Assembly: GCA_900542795.1 (NCBI GenBank)
Contig: UQPD01000024.1
Location: 1 to 23,011, forward strand
Reading direction: 5' to 3'
Source: an uncultured Prevotella sp.
GTDB lineage: Bacteria; Bacteroidota; Bacteroidia; Bacteroidales; Bacteroidaceae
DNA: 23,011 nt
In this document: in pieces, positions 1 to 7,800 of the stretch
Layout of the letters: the number at the start of each line of letters is the position of its first letter
How positions within the stretch are numbered: position 1 is the stretch's first letter
The notes under the pieces: model-generated
The model's input: only the letters and a program-made list of their open reading frames with translations
Database searches by the model: none
Told to the model about the DNA's origin: nothing
Translations under genes and position numbers: made by a program

Positions 1-63
1 CTCAGTTGATAGAGCACTAGCCTTCCAAGCTGGGGGTCGCGGGTTTGAGCCCCGTCTTCCGCT
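1..63 (+). tRNA. tRNA-Gly (anticodon TCC), 5'-truncated by the window edge
   Basis: The window opens in the D-arm (CTCAGTTGATAGAGCA). The anticodon arm GCCTTCCAAGC gives loop CTTCCAA with anticodon TCC, which reads Gly codons. The T-arm has the loop TTTGAGC. The 3' acceptor strand CTTCCGC lies at 56-62 with discriminator T63, and CCA is not encoded. The missing 5' strand should be about nine bases outside the window. It sits 18 nt before tRNA-Thr and is probably co-transcribed with it and tuf. Confidence 0.93.
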
Positions 64-81
64 CTATTAAATTTTTCGTTT

Positions 82-153
<72 letters not shown>

Positions 154-231
154 CTCTTTCAAATCAAGTCTTTTATTTACAGAAGATTGAATAAACAAAG
201 AAAATCATTCAAATAAAAAATAATAACAGCT

Positions 232-1419
232 ATGGCTAAAGAGAAATTTGAACGTACCAAACCGCATGTTAACATCGGTACTATTGGTCACGTTGACCAC
301 GGTAAGACTACTTTGACTGCCGCTATTTCTAAGGTTCTTCACGAAAAGCTCGGTACTGGCGAAGATGTTAAGTCATTCGATCAGATCGATAACGCTCCTG
401 AGGAAAAGGAACGTGGTATCACTATCAATACTGCTCACATCGAGTATGAAACAGAAAAGCGTCACTATGCTCACGTAGACTGCCCGGGTCACGCCGACTA
501 CGTAAAGAACATGGTAACTGGTGCTGCTCAGATGGATGGTGCTATCATCGTAGTAGCTGCTACTGATGGTCCTATGCCTCAGACTCGTGAGCACATCCTT
601 CTCGCTCGTCAGGTAAACGTTCCCCGTCTCGTTGTGTTCTTGAACAAGTGCGATATGGTTGAGGACGAAGAAATGCTCGAGCTCGTAGAAATGGAAATGC
701 GCGAACTCCTTGAACAGTATGACTTCGAAGAGGATACTCCTATCATCCGCGGTTCTGCACTCGGTGCTTTGAACGGCGTTGCTAAGTGGGAAGATTCTGT
801 AATGGAGCTCATGAATGCTGTTGATAACTGGATTCAGGAACCTGTTCGTGACGTAGAAAAGCCTTTCTTGATGCCTGTTGAGGACGTATTCTCAATCACT
901 GGTCGTGGTACTGTTGCTACTGGTCGTGTTGAAACTGGTGTTGTAAAGGTTGGTGACGAAGTTCAGATCCTTGGTCTTGGCGAAGATAAGAAGTCAGTTG
1001 TAACTGGTGTTGAGATGTTCCGTAAGATCCTCGACGAAGGTGAAGCTGGTGATAACGTAGGTCTTCTCCTCCGTGGTATCGATAAGTCTGAAATCAAGCG
1101 TGGTATGGTTATCACTCACCCGGGTGTAATCACTCCGCACAAGAAGTTCAAGGCTTCTATCTACGTATTGAAGAAGGAAGAAGGTGGTCGTCACACTCCG
1201 TTCGGTAACAAGTATCGTCCTCAGTTCTACCTCCGTACAATGGACTGTACAGGTGAAATTCACCTCCCCGAGGGAACTGAAATGGTAATGCCTGGTGATA
1301 ACGTAGAAATCTCTGTAGAACTTATCTACGCTGTTGCTATCAACGTAGGTCTCCGTTTCGCTATCCGTGAAGGTGGTCGTACAGTTGGTTCAGGTCAGAT
1401 TACTGAAATCCTTGACTAA
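232..1419 (+). CDS. tuf: Elongation factor Tu
   Basis: EF-Tu is the cytoplasmic GTPase that delivers aminoacyl-tRNA to the ribosomal A site. At 395 residues it is the normal bacterial length. Visible G-domain motifs are the P-loop GHVDHGKT (19-26), switch I RGITIN (61-66), DCPGHADY (83-90, with the catalytic-type His87) and NKCD (near 138), followed by a SAL motif. Two beta-barrel domains follow, ending in GSGQITEILD. The ATG at 232 directly precedes the conserved N-terminus MAKEKFERTKPHVN. The upstream sequence is A-rich without a clear Shine-Dalgarno sequence, as is usual in Bacteroidetes. It lies between tRNA-Thr and tRNA-Trp and is probably transcribed from the upstream tRNA promoter, which is outside the window. 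Codon use is strongly biased (GGT, CGT, AAC), consistent with very high expression. No truncation or frameshift is seen. Confidence 0.99.
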   Translation: MAKEKFERTKPHVNIGTIGHVDHGKTTLTAAISKVLHEKLGTGEDVKSFDQIDNAPEEKERGITINTAHIEYETEKRHYAHVDCPGHADYVKNMVTGAAQMDGAIIVVAATDGPMPQTREHILLARQVNVPRLVVFLNKCDMVEDEEMLELVEMEMRELLEQYDFEEDTPIIRGSALGALNGVAKWEDSVMELMNAVDNWIQEPVRDVEKPFLMPVEDVFSITGRGTVATGRVETGVVKVGDEVQILGLGEDKKSVVTGVEMFRKILDEGEAGDNVGLLLRGIDKSEIKRGMVITHPGVITPHKKFKASIYVLKKEEGGRHTPFGNKYRPQFYLRTMDCTGEIHLPEGTEMVMPGDNVEISVELIYAVAINVGLRFAIREGGRTVGSGQITEILD

Positions 1420-1422
1420 TCA

Positions 1423-1489
1423 TTGGTTGGTTTTTTAACCAAATTCAAAAATATAATAGGACCTTGTCTGTCAAGGCAAGGCCTATTTT
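1423..1489 (+). terminator. Two hairpins between tuf and tRNA-Trp (possible partial terminator or processing site)
   Basis: The first hairpin is TTGGTT (1423-1428) with AACCAA (1437-1442) around a T-rich loop. The second is AATAGG (1455-1460) with CCTATT (1482-1487), extended by CCTTG (1462-1466) with either of two adjacent CAAGG copies. It is followed by a short TTT run and then the 5' end of tRNA-Trp. The short U-run suggests incomplete termination or a processing structure rather than a strong stop. Confidence 0.45.
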
Positions 1490-1562
1490 ACGGGAATAGC
1501 TCAGTTGGTAGAGCACTGGTCTCCAAAACCAGGTGTCGGGAGTTCGAGCCTCTCTTCCCGTG
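1490..1562 (+). tRNA. tRNA-Trp (anticodon CCA)
   Basis: A 73-nt cloverleaf. Acceptor ACGGGAA (1490-1496) pairs with TTCCCGT (1555-1561), and the discriminator is G1562, the base expected for bacterial tRNA-Trp. The anticodon stem CTGGT/ACCAG closes loop CTCCAAA, so the anticodon is CCA. No CCA tail is encoded. It lies 15 nt before the SecE start; tRNA-Trp before secE-nusG is a conserved Bacteroidetes arrangement. Confidence 0.97.
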
Positions 1563-1577
1563 CTAAACGATACATAT

Positions 1578-1772
1578 ATGTTCCAGAAAGTTATTGCATA
1601 CTGCAAAGATTCATACGACGAATTATCTCATAAGACCACGTGGCCTACGAGACAGGAGTTGACTCACAGCGCGATTGTTGTGTTAACAGCTTCCATCATC
1701 ATAGCACTCGTGGTATATCTCATGGATACGGTATTCGAGTCAATTATGCACCTCATTTATCCTTTAAGCTAA
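1578..1772 (+). CDS. secE: Preprotein translocase subunit SecE
   Basis: SecE is the small essential inner-membrane subunit that clamps SecY in the SecYEG channel. This 64-residue form is the short single-span type. It has an amphipathic N-terminal helix (about 1-20), the conserved hinge TWPTRQEL (21-28) and one transmembrane segment (about 32-50, VVLTASIIIALVVYL). The frame is open further upstream to 1533, but that start lies inside tRNA-Trp. The ATG at 1578 gives the family N-terminus MFQKVIAYCKDSYDEL and is preferred. It is followed 7 nt later by nusG, the classical secE-nusG pair. Confidence 0.95.
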   Translation: MFQKVIAYCKDSYDELSHKTTWPTRQELTHSAIVVLTASIIIALVVYLMDTVFESIMHLIYPLS

Positions 1773-1779
1773 TTTAAAC

Positions 1780-2322
1780 ATGGCACAAGCACAAATGGCA
1801 TGGTACGTTTTGCGTGCTGTGAGTGGAAAAGAAATGAAGGTTAAAGAGTACATTGATGCTGAAATTAAGAATGGCCGCCTCGGCGGTCATGTTTCGCAAG
1901 TACTCATCCCAACCGAGAAGGTGAAAGCTCTCCGAGGTAACAAACAAGTTATCAAGGAACGCCTCTATCTTCCCGGCTATGTTCTTGTAGAGGCAAAATT
2001 GGTTGGTGAAACTGTTCACGAGTTGCGTAGCACACCTAATGTGTTGGGCTTTCTCGGTGGAATGGATAACCCCACGCCTCTTCGCGAGAGCGAGGTGAAC
2101 CGCATCTTGGGTAAGGTGGACGAACTTGAGGATGAACCTCAAGAAATCGAAGTACCTTACATCGTAGGCGAAAATGTTAAGGTTGTAGATGGACCGTTTA
2201 GCGGATTCTCTGGCGTTATCGAAAAGATTGACGAAGAGAAGAAGAAAGTGACTGTCATCGTTAAGGTGTTCGGTCGTAATACGGGACTTGACCTTGGTTT
2301 TATGCAGATTGAAAAGGAATAA
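1780..2322 (+). CDS. nusG: Transcription termination/antitermination protein NusG
   Basis: NusG binds the RNA polymerase clamp, affects pausing and Rho-dependent termination, and links polymerase to the ribosome. The 180 residues comprise an NGN domain (about 6-110, starting MAWYVLRAVSGKE and including LYLPGYVLVE) and a C-terminal KOW domain (about 125-178, GENVKVVDGPFSGFSGVIEK). A second in-frame Met at codon 6 (MAWYVL) is an alternative start that is closer to the minimal family N-terminus; the first ATG, 7 nt after secE, is kept. Neighbouring secE and rplK support the call. Confidence 0.97.
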   Translation: MAQAQMAWYVLRAVSGKEMKVKEYIDAEIKNGRLGGHVSQVLIPTEKVKALRGNKQVIKERLYLPGYVLVEAKLVGETVHELRSTPNVLGFLGGMDNPTPLRESEVNRILGKVDELEDEPQEIEVPYIVGENVKVVDGPFSGFSGVIEKIDEEKKKVTVIVKVFGRNTGLDLGFMQIEKE

Positions 2323-2323
2323 T

Positions 2324-2348
2324 GCGTCGGGTGAGTTACGACCCACGT
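2324..2348 (+). promoter_or_regulatory. Small hairpin in the nusG-rplK gap, candidate L1 operator site
   Basis: GGGT (2329-2332) pairs with ACCC (2341-2344) around loop GAGTTACG. A lower stem CGT/ACG is separated by a bulged C2328. It begins just after the nusG stop and is followed by a T-rich stretch and about 40 nt of A/T-rich leader before rplK. In other bacteria L1 represses the L11-L1 messenger by binding a leader structure that mimics its 23S rRNA site. Position fits that role, but I cannot match the L1 consensus with confidence. Confidence 0.3.
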
Positions 2349-2391
2349 TCTTTTATTCCCTCGTCACATTTTAATTTTTTAATAAACAACA

Positions 2392-2832
2392 ATGGCTAAA
2401 GAAGTTGCTGGATTAATCAAATTACAGATTAAGGGCGGCGCTGCAAATCCTTCACCTCCCGTAGGTCCTGCTTTGGGTTCTAAGGGTATCAACATCATGG
2501 ATTTCTGCAAGCAGTTCAACGCCAGAACTCAGGACAAGGCTGGTAAGGTATTGCCGGTTGTCATTACTTATTACAATGACAAGTCTTTCTCTTTCATCGT
2601 AAAGACTCCTCCTGTAGCAATTCAATTGCTGGAAGCAGCCAAAAAGAAGAGCGGTTCTGCTGCTCCTAACCGTTCTAAGATCGCTGAGATCACTTGGGAA
2701 CAGGTTAAGGCAATCGCAGAAGATAAGATGCCCGACTTGAACTGCTTCACAGTTGAAAGTGCAATGCGTATGGTAGCTGGTACTGCCCGCAGCATGGGTA
2801 TCACAGTTAAGGGTGACTTCCCTGGTGAATAA
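2392..2832 (+). CDS. rplK: 50S ribosomal protein L11
   Basis: L11 binds the GTPase-associated centre of 23S rRNA at the base of the L10-L12 stalk and helps factor-dependent GTP hydrolysis. The 146-residue length is typical. The N-terminal domain has the proline-rich segment NPSPPVGPALGSKGINIM (19-36), where thiopeptide antibiotics contact L11 in other species. The C-terminal rRNA-binding domain includes KTPPVAIQLLEAAKKKSG and ends with GTARSMGITV. rplA follows after 22 nt. The ATG at 2392 follows an A/T-rich leader and matches the family N-terminus. Confidence 0.98.
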   Translation: MAKEVAGLIKLQIKGGAANPSPPVGPALGSKGINIMDFCKQFNARTQDKAGKVLPVVITYYNDKSFSFIVKTPPVAIQLLEAAKKKSGSAAPNRSKIAEITWEQVKAIAEDKMPDLNCFTVESAMRMVAGTARSMGITVKGDFPGE

Positions 2833-2854
2833 TTTTAAACTTCAAATTTGAACA

Positions 2855-3553
2855 ATGAGTAAACTGACAAAAAATCAGAAGTTAGTCGCTGACAAAGTTG
2901 AAGCAGGGAAGGCTTATTCGTTGAAAGAAGCTGCATCTTTGGTAAAGGAAATTACCACTACCAAGTTTGATGCTTCAGTCGATATTGACGTACGCTTGGG
3001 CGTTGACCCCCGTAAGGCTAACCAAATGGTTCGTGGCGTTGTTTCGCTTCCGAATGGTACTGGTAAGACTGTACGTGTGCTCTGCCTCTGTACGCCTGAT
3101 GCCGAAGCTGCTGCTAAAGAAGCTGGCGCTGACTACGTAGGTCTCGATGAGTATATCGAGAAAATTAAGGGTGGTTGGACTGATGTTGATGTTATCATCA
3201 CTATGCCTGCCATCATGGGTAAAATAGGTGCTTTGGGTCGTGTGCTCGGTCCTCGTGGCTTGATGCCTAACCCCAAGAGTGGTACTGTAACTATGGATGT
3301 AGCTAAGGCTATCCGTGAGGTTAAGCAGGGTAAGATTGACTTTAAGGTTGATAAGAGCGGTATCGTTCACACTTCAATCGGTAAGGTGTCTTTCTCTCCT
3401 GAACAAATCTTTGGCAATGCCAAGGAGTTCATGGCTACTATCAACAAGTTAAAGCCCGCAAGTGCCAAGGGTACTTATGTTAAGAGTATTTATCTTTCAT
3501 CTACCATGAGTAAGGGTATCAAGGTTGATCCTAAGTCTGTAGAAGAAATCTAA
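2855..3553 (+). CDS. rplA: 50S ribosomal protein L1
   Basis: L1 forms the mobile L1 stalk that contacts deacylated tRNA leaving the E site. In many bacteria it also represses its own operon by binding the rplK leader. The 232 residues match the family size (about 230). Recognisable segments are SVDIDVRLGVDPRKANQMVRG (split: SVDIDVRLGVDPRK, ANQMVRG), the signature GRVLGPRGLMPNPKSGTVT in the centre, and the C-terminal domain I return with SAKGTYVKSIYLSSTMSKG. It lies 22 nt after rplK and 14 nt before rplJ, so co-transcription is very likely. Confidence 0.98.
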   Translation: MSKLTKNQKLVADKVEAGKAYSLKEAASLVKEITTTKFDASVDIDVRLGVDPRKANQMVRGVVSLPNGTGKTVRVLCLCTPDAEAAAKEAGADYVGLDEYIEKIKGGWTDVDVIITMPAIMGKIGALGRVLGPRGLMPNPKSGTVTMDVAKAIREVKQGKIDFKVDKSGIVHTSIGKVSFSPEQIFGNAKEFMATINKLKPASAKGTYVKSIYLSSTMSKGIKVDPKSVEEI

Positions 3554-3567
3554 ACTGAATTACAATC

Positions 3568-4086
3568 ATGAAGAAGGAAGATAAAGTAATTATCATCGAG
3601 AAACTCGGTGAACAACTCAAAGAACACGCACACTTCTATCTTGTTGACGTTACAGGTATGAACGCTGAAGCTACTTCAGCTCTCCGTCGCAAGGCTTTCG
3701 GTGTTGGCGTTAAGATGGTGGTTGTAAAAAACACTCTCTTGCACAAGGCTTTCGAAGCTTCTGAAGTGGATTTCACTCCGCTTTACGGTTGCTTGAAAGG
3801 TACTACTGCAGTATTCTTCTGCGAAACAGCAAATGTTCCTGCTAAACTTCTCAAAGAAACTGGCAAGGACGGTATTCCCGCATTGAAGGGTGCTTATGCT
3901 GAAGAAGGTTTCTATGTTGGTGCAGATCAACTCGAAACTCTCTGCGCAATCAAGAGCAAAAACGAGGTTATCGCCGAAGTTGTTGCTTTGCTGCAGTCGC
4001 CCGCCAAGAATGTTATCTCTGCTCTTTCTGGTGCAGGTCAGACCATTCACGGTGTGCTTAAAACTTTGGGCGAACGCCCTGAATAA
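3568..4086 (+). CDS. rplJ: 50S ribosomal protein L10
   Basis: L10 anchors the L12 dimers to the ribosome and together with L11 builds the factor-binding stalk. At 172 residues it has the usual two-part form: a globular N-terminal rRNA-binding domain (about 1-135, with the segments FYLVDVTGMNAEATSALRRK and VVVKNTLLHKAF) and a C-terminal helix (about 140-172) that carries the L12 binding sites. The preceding gap is only 14 nt, too short for the L10 leader that regulates this gene in many other bacteria, so any control must act elsewhere in the operon. The C-terminus is intact. Confidence 0.97.
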   Translation: MKKEDKVIIIEKLGEQLKEHAHFYLVDVTGMNAEATSALRRKAFGVGVKMVVVKNTLLHKAFEASEVDFTPLYGCLKGTTAVFFCETANVPAKLLKETGKDGIPALKGAYAEEGFYVGADQLETLCAIKSKNEVIAEVVALLQSPAKNVISALSGAGQTIHGVLKTLGERPE

Positions 4087-4095
4087 ATCCCATAT

Positions 4096-4125
4096 CACGC
4101 CCTGCCGGCGTGTTGGGTAACCCAA
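4096..4125 (+). promoter_or_regulatory. Two abutting hairpins in the rplJ-rplL gap
   Basis: CACGCC (4096-4101) pairs perfectly with GGCGTG (4107-4112) around a 5-nt loop, and TTGGG (4113-4117) pairs immediately afterwards with CCCAA (4121-4125) around TAA. Neither is followed by a U-run, so they are not typical intrinsic terminators. The place suggests an mRNA processing or stability element that separates rplL output from rplJ, because L12 is needed in several copies per ribosome. The function is inference. Confidence 0.5.
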
Positions 4126-4165
4126 TCCAAATTTAGAAAACAAACAAAAAAATACATTTAAGAAA

Positions 4166-4540
4166 ATGGCAGATATCAAAGCTATCGCTGAAGAATTGGT
4201 AAATTTGACAGTGAAGGAAGTAAACGAGTTGGCAACTATCCTCAAGGACGAGTATGGAATTGAACCCGCCGCTGCAGCTGTTGCTGTTGCTGCCGGTCCC
4301 GCAGCTGGTGCTGCTGCCGCTGAAGAGAAGACTTCATTCGACGTAGTTCTCAAGAGCGCAGGTGCAGCTAAGCTTCAAGTTGTTAAGGCTGTTAAGGAAC
4401 ACTGCGGTCTTGGCTTGAAGGAAGCTAAGGACATCGTTGACGGCGCTCCTTCAAAGGTTAAGGAAGGTGTTGCTAAGGAAGAGGCTGAAGCACTCAAGAA
4501 GGCTCTCGAAGAGGCTGGTGCTGAGGTTGAACTCGCCTAA
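4166..4540 (+). CDS. rplL: 50S ribosomal protein L7/L12
   Basis: L12 is the multicopy acidic stalk protein that recruits and activates translation GTPases. The 124 residues show an N-terminal dimerisation/L10-binding helix pair (1-33), a flexible Ala/Gly/Pro/Val hinge (35-52) and the globular C-terminal domain starting KTSFDVVLKSAG, with conserved KLQVVKAVKE and GLGLKEAKDIVD segments. It ends in EVELA. A 79-nt gap with two hairpins precedes it, and an intrinsic-terminator-like hairpin follows 25 nt after the stop. Codon use is extremely biased, in keeping with very high expression. Confidence 0.98.
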   Translation: MADIKAIAEELVNLTVKEVNELATILKDEYGIEPAAAAVAVAAGPAAGAAAAEEKTSFDVVLKSAGAAKLQVVKAVKEHCGLGLKEAKDIVDGAPSKVKEGVAKEEAEALKKALEEAGAEVELA

Positions 4541-4565
4541 TAAGAAATTCCCCAATAAGGGTTAT

Positions 4566-4603
4566 GGTTATGAATCTTCTGGTAGAGGGTTCATAACCTT
4601 TTT
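4566..4603 (+). terminator. Intrinsic terminator/attenuator between rplL and rpoB
   Basis: GGTTATGAA (4566-4574) pairs perfectly with TTCATAACC (4590-4598) around a 15-nt loop and is followed directly by TTTTT (4599-4603). This has the form of an intrinsic terminator. Because rpoB follows on the same strand and I see no convincing new -7 box in the 214-nt gap, it is more likely a partial stop that lowers rpoBC relative to L12, as the rplL-rpoB attenuator does in enterobacteria. Confidence 0.75.
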
Positions 4604-4644
4604 GTGTCTATACATTTTTACAGGCACTCTTTCTTGGCTTATAG

Positions 4645-4789
4645 GTTTATGAGGCTAAGGGCTTTGTGGTTTTTCGGCTTAGAGGACTTTGAATCGCCAT
4701 TCTGGCATTTCCTTCTTGTCGGCAGAATCACGATTCTTTTGCTCACCTCTAATCCCTTAACCTCCTAATCCGCTTGTAAACCCATAAAC
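4645..4789 (+). repeat. Long nested inverted repeat in the rplL-rpoB gap
   Basis: Four sets of complementary segments nest in register. They are GTTTAT (4645-4650) with ATAAAC (4784-4789); GAGGCTAAGGG (4651-4661) with CCCTTAACCTC (4754-4764), one mismatch; TTAGAGG (4679-4685) with CCTCTAA (4746-4752); and GAATCGCCATTCTG (4691-4704) with CAGAATCACGATTC (4723-4736). The right arm carries TAATC/TTAAC/TAAAC cores at 7-11 nt spacing, similar to the array between rpoB and rpoC. No reading frame with family features is seen here. The function is unknown. Confidence 0.7.
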
Positions 4790-4817
4790 TTTTCTTTCAT
4801 CCCAACATATTTGACGA

Positions 4818-7800
4818 ATGTCTTCTAGAGTTATAAATCAACGTGTAAACTTTGCGTCCGTTAAGAATCCGATGCCTTATCCTGATTTCTTGGACGTCCA
4901 GTTAAAGTCTTTCAAAGATTTTCTGCAGCTCGACACTCCTAGTGAATTGCGTAAGAATGACGGTCTGTACAAAGTTTTTGCTGAGAATTTCCCTATTGCT
5001 GATACTCGCAATAACTTTGTATTGGAGTTTATCGACTATTATATTGATGAACCTCGTTATTCTATCAAGGAATGTCTTGAGCGCGGACTCACTTATAGTG
5101 TACCCCTTAAGGCCAAACTGAAACTTTACTGTACTGATCCTGATCACGAAGATTTCGATACGGTGGTACAGGACGTTTTCCTTGGCTCTATTCCTTATAT
5201 GTCGGATAATGGTACCTTTATTATCAATGGTGCCGAACGTGTAGTTGTTTCTCAGTTGCATCGTTCTCCTGGCGTATTCTTCGGTTCAAGTGTACACACT
5301 AATGGTACGCAGCTTTATTCGGCTCGTATCATTCCGTTTAAGGGTTCTTGGATCGAGTTTGCTACGGATATCAATAATGTGATGTATGCTTACATCGACC
5401 GTAAGAAAAAGTTGCCTGTAACTACTTTGCTCCGTGCTATCGGTTTTGAAAGTGATAAGGATATTCTTCAAATATTCAACTTGGCTGAGGAAGTTAAGGT
5501 TAACAAGACTAATCTGAAGAAGGTCCTCGGTCGTAAGCTTGCAGCACGTGTACTATCTACAACTCTCGAGGACTTTGTAGATCCTGATACAGGTGAGGTG
5601 ATGTCTATCGAGCGTAACGAGGTGTTGCTTGACCGTGAGCAAGAAATTACAGCAGAAAACGCTGAGATTATTCTTGCATCGGGTGAGCAGACTATTCTTG
5701 TTCACCCTGAACAGAGTACTTCTACTGACTACTCTATCATCTTTAATACGCTGCAAAAAGACCCCTCAAACTCTGAACAGGAAGCTGTTAATTACATCTA
5801 CAGACAGCTTCGTAATGCAGAGCCTGCTGATGATGCTTCGGCACGTGAGGTTATTAACAACCTTTTCTTCTCTGAAAAACGTTATGATTTAGGTGAAGTT
5901 GGTCGTTATCGTATTAACCGAAAGCTCAATCTCAGCACAGAAATGGATGTGCGCGTGTTGACTCGCGAGGATATTATCGAAATTATCAAGTATCTTGTTG
6001 AGTTGATTAACTCTAAGGCTACAGTCGATGATATTGACCACTTGAGTAACCGTCGTGTACGTACTGTTGGTGAACAGCTTTCTAATCAGTTTGCCATTGG
6101 TTTGGCTCGTATGAGTCGTACCATCCGTGAACGTATGAATGTGCGTGACAATGAAGTGTTCACTCCAACTGATTTGATTAACGCCAAGACTATTTCGAGC
6201 GTAATCAACTCATTCTTTGGTACCAACGCTTTGTCACAGTTCATGGACCAAACAAACCCATTGGCAGAGGTTACACACAAACGTCGTCTTTCAGCTCTTG
6301 GTCCTGGTGGTCTTTCACGTGAACGTGCAGGTTTCGAGGTTCGTGACGTACACTATACGCACTATGGTCGTCTCTGTCCTATTGAGTCGCCTGAAGGTCC
6401 TAACATTGGTCTTATTTCTTCTCTCTGTGTGTATGCCAAGATTGATGATCTCGGATTCATTGAGACTCCTTATCGTAAGGTTGAAAACTCTATCGTTAAT
6501 CTAAACAACGACGATATCGTTTATTTGTCGGCCGAAGAAGAAGAGGGTAAAATCATTGGTCAGGGTAATGCACCGCTTAACGATGATGGTTCGTTTATTC
6601 GAGAAAAGGTTAAATGTCGTCAGGATGCTGATTATCCTGTTGTACCGCCTTCACAGGTAGAACTCATCGACGTTGCTCCGCAGCAGATTGCTTCTATCGC
6701 AGCATCACTTATCCCCTTCTTGGAACACGATGATGCTCACCGTGCATTGATGGGATCGAACATGATGCGTCAGGCTGTACCTCTTATTCGTAGCGAGGCT
6801 CCTATTGTAGGTACTGGCATTGAAAAACAGGTATGTGAAGATTCGCGTACTATGATTACAGCTGAGGGTGAAGGTGTTATTGAATATGTTGATGCAAAGA
6901 CAATTCGTATTGCTTACGAGCGTAGTGAGGATGACGAATTTGTAAGCTTTGACTCTAATGTTAAGGAGTACGACATCCCTAAATTCCGTCGTACCAACCA
7001 AAATATGACCATTGACCTTCGTCCTATTTGTGAAAAGGGACAGAAGGTTCATAAGGGTGACATCCTTACCGAAGGTTATGCTACAGAAAATGGTGAACTC
7101 GCTTTGGGTCGCAACCTTCTTGTGGCTTACATGCCTTGGAAGGGTTACAACTACGAGGATGCTATCGTGCTCAACGAACGTATGGTGCGCGATGATATTC
7201 TTACCTCTGTTCACGTAGATGAATATTCACTCGAAGTGCGCGAAACGAAGCGCGGTATGGAAGAATTTACCAATGATATTCCTAACGTGAGTGAGGATGC
7301 TACCAAGGATCTTGATGAAACAGGTATTATCCGTATAGGTGCTCGTGTAGCTCCAGGTGATATTCTTATTGGTAAGATTACACCGAAGGGTGAAAGTGAT
7401 CCTACTCCAGAAGAAAAGTTGCTTCGTGCCATTTTCGGTGACAAGGCTGGTGATGTTAAGGATGCTTCGCTTAAGGCTAATCCTTCACTTGCAGGTGTTG
7501 TTATCAATAAGCGTCTTTTTGCACGTGTTCAGAAAACACGTAGTGCTAAGGCTGCTGACAAGGTTACTTTGCAGAAGCTTGATGACGATTTCTTGAAGGA
7601 TGCTGAGGATTTGAAGGAAGTAATGATTAACAAACTTCTTTCACTCATTAGCGATAAGGAATCGCAGGGCGTTAAGGATAATGTCGGTTCTGAGGTAATT
7701 GCTAAGGGAACAAAGTTTAATCAGGCTGTACTTAGTGCACTCGACTATACTTCGGTAGAACTTCACGATTGGACAGACGACGCACATGCTAACAAACTTA

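Noticed and set aside
1533..1577. Upstream extension of SecE
   Set aside because: The added codons come from the 3' half of tRNA-Trp and do not resemble a SecE N-terminus.
1774..2346. 190-codon open frame on the - strand opposite nusG
   Set aside because: It lies fully over the conserved nusG frame, has no recognisable family features, and is explained by codon bias leaving the opposite strand open.
3554..3567. L10 leader before rplJ
   Set aside because: The rplA-rplJ gap is 14 nt, too short to hold the structure.
3676..4353. 225-codon open frame on the - strand across rplJ-rplL
   Set aside because: It spans two real genes and their hairpin gap, and its low-complexity Ala run is the mirror of the L12 hinge. 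No protein-like features were seen.
6231..6300. Rifampicin-resistance substitution in rpoB
   Set aside because: The main contact positions (Q474, D477, H487, R490, S492, L494) carry the residues of the sensitive E. coli type.
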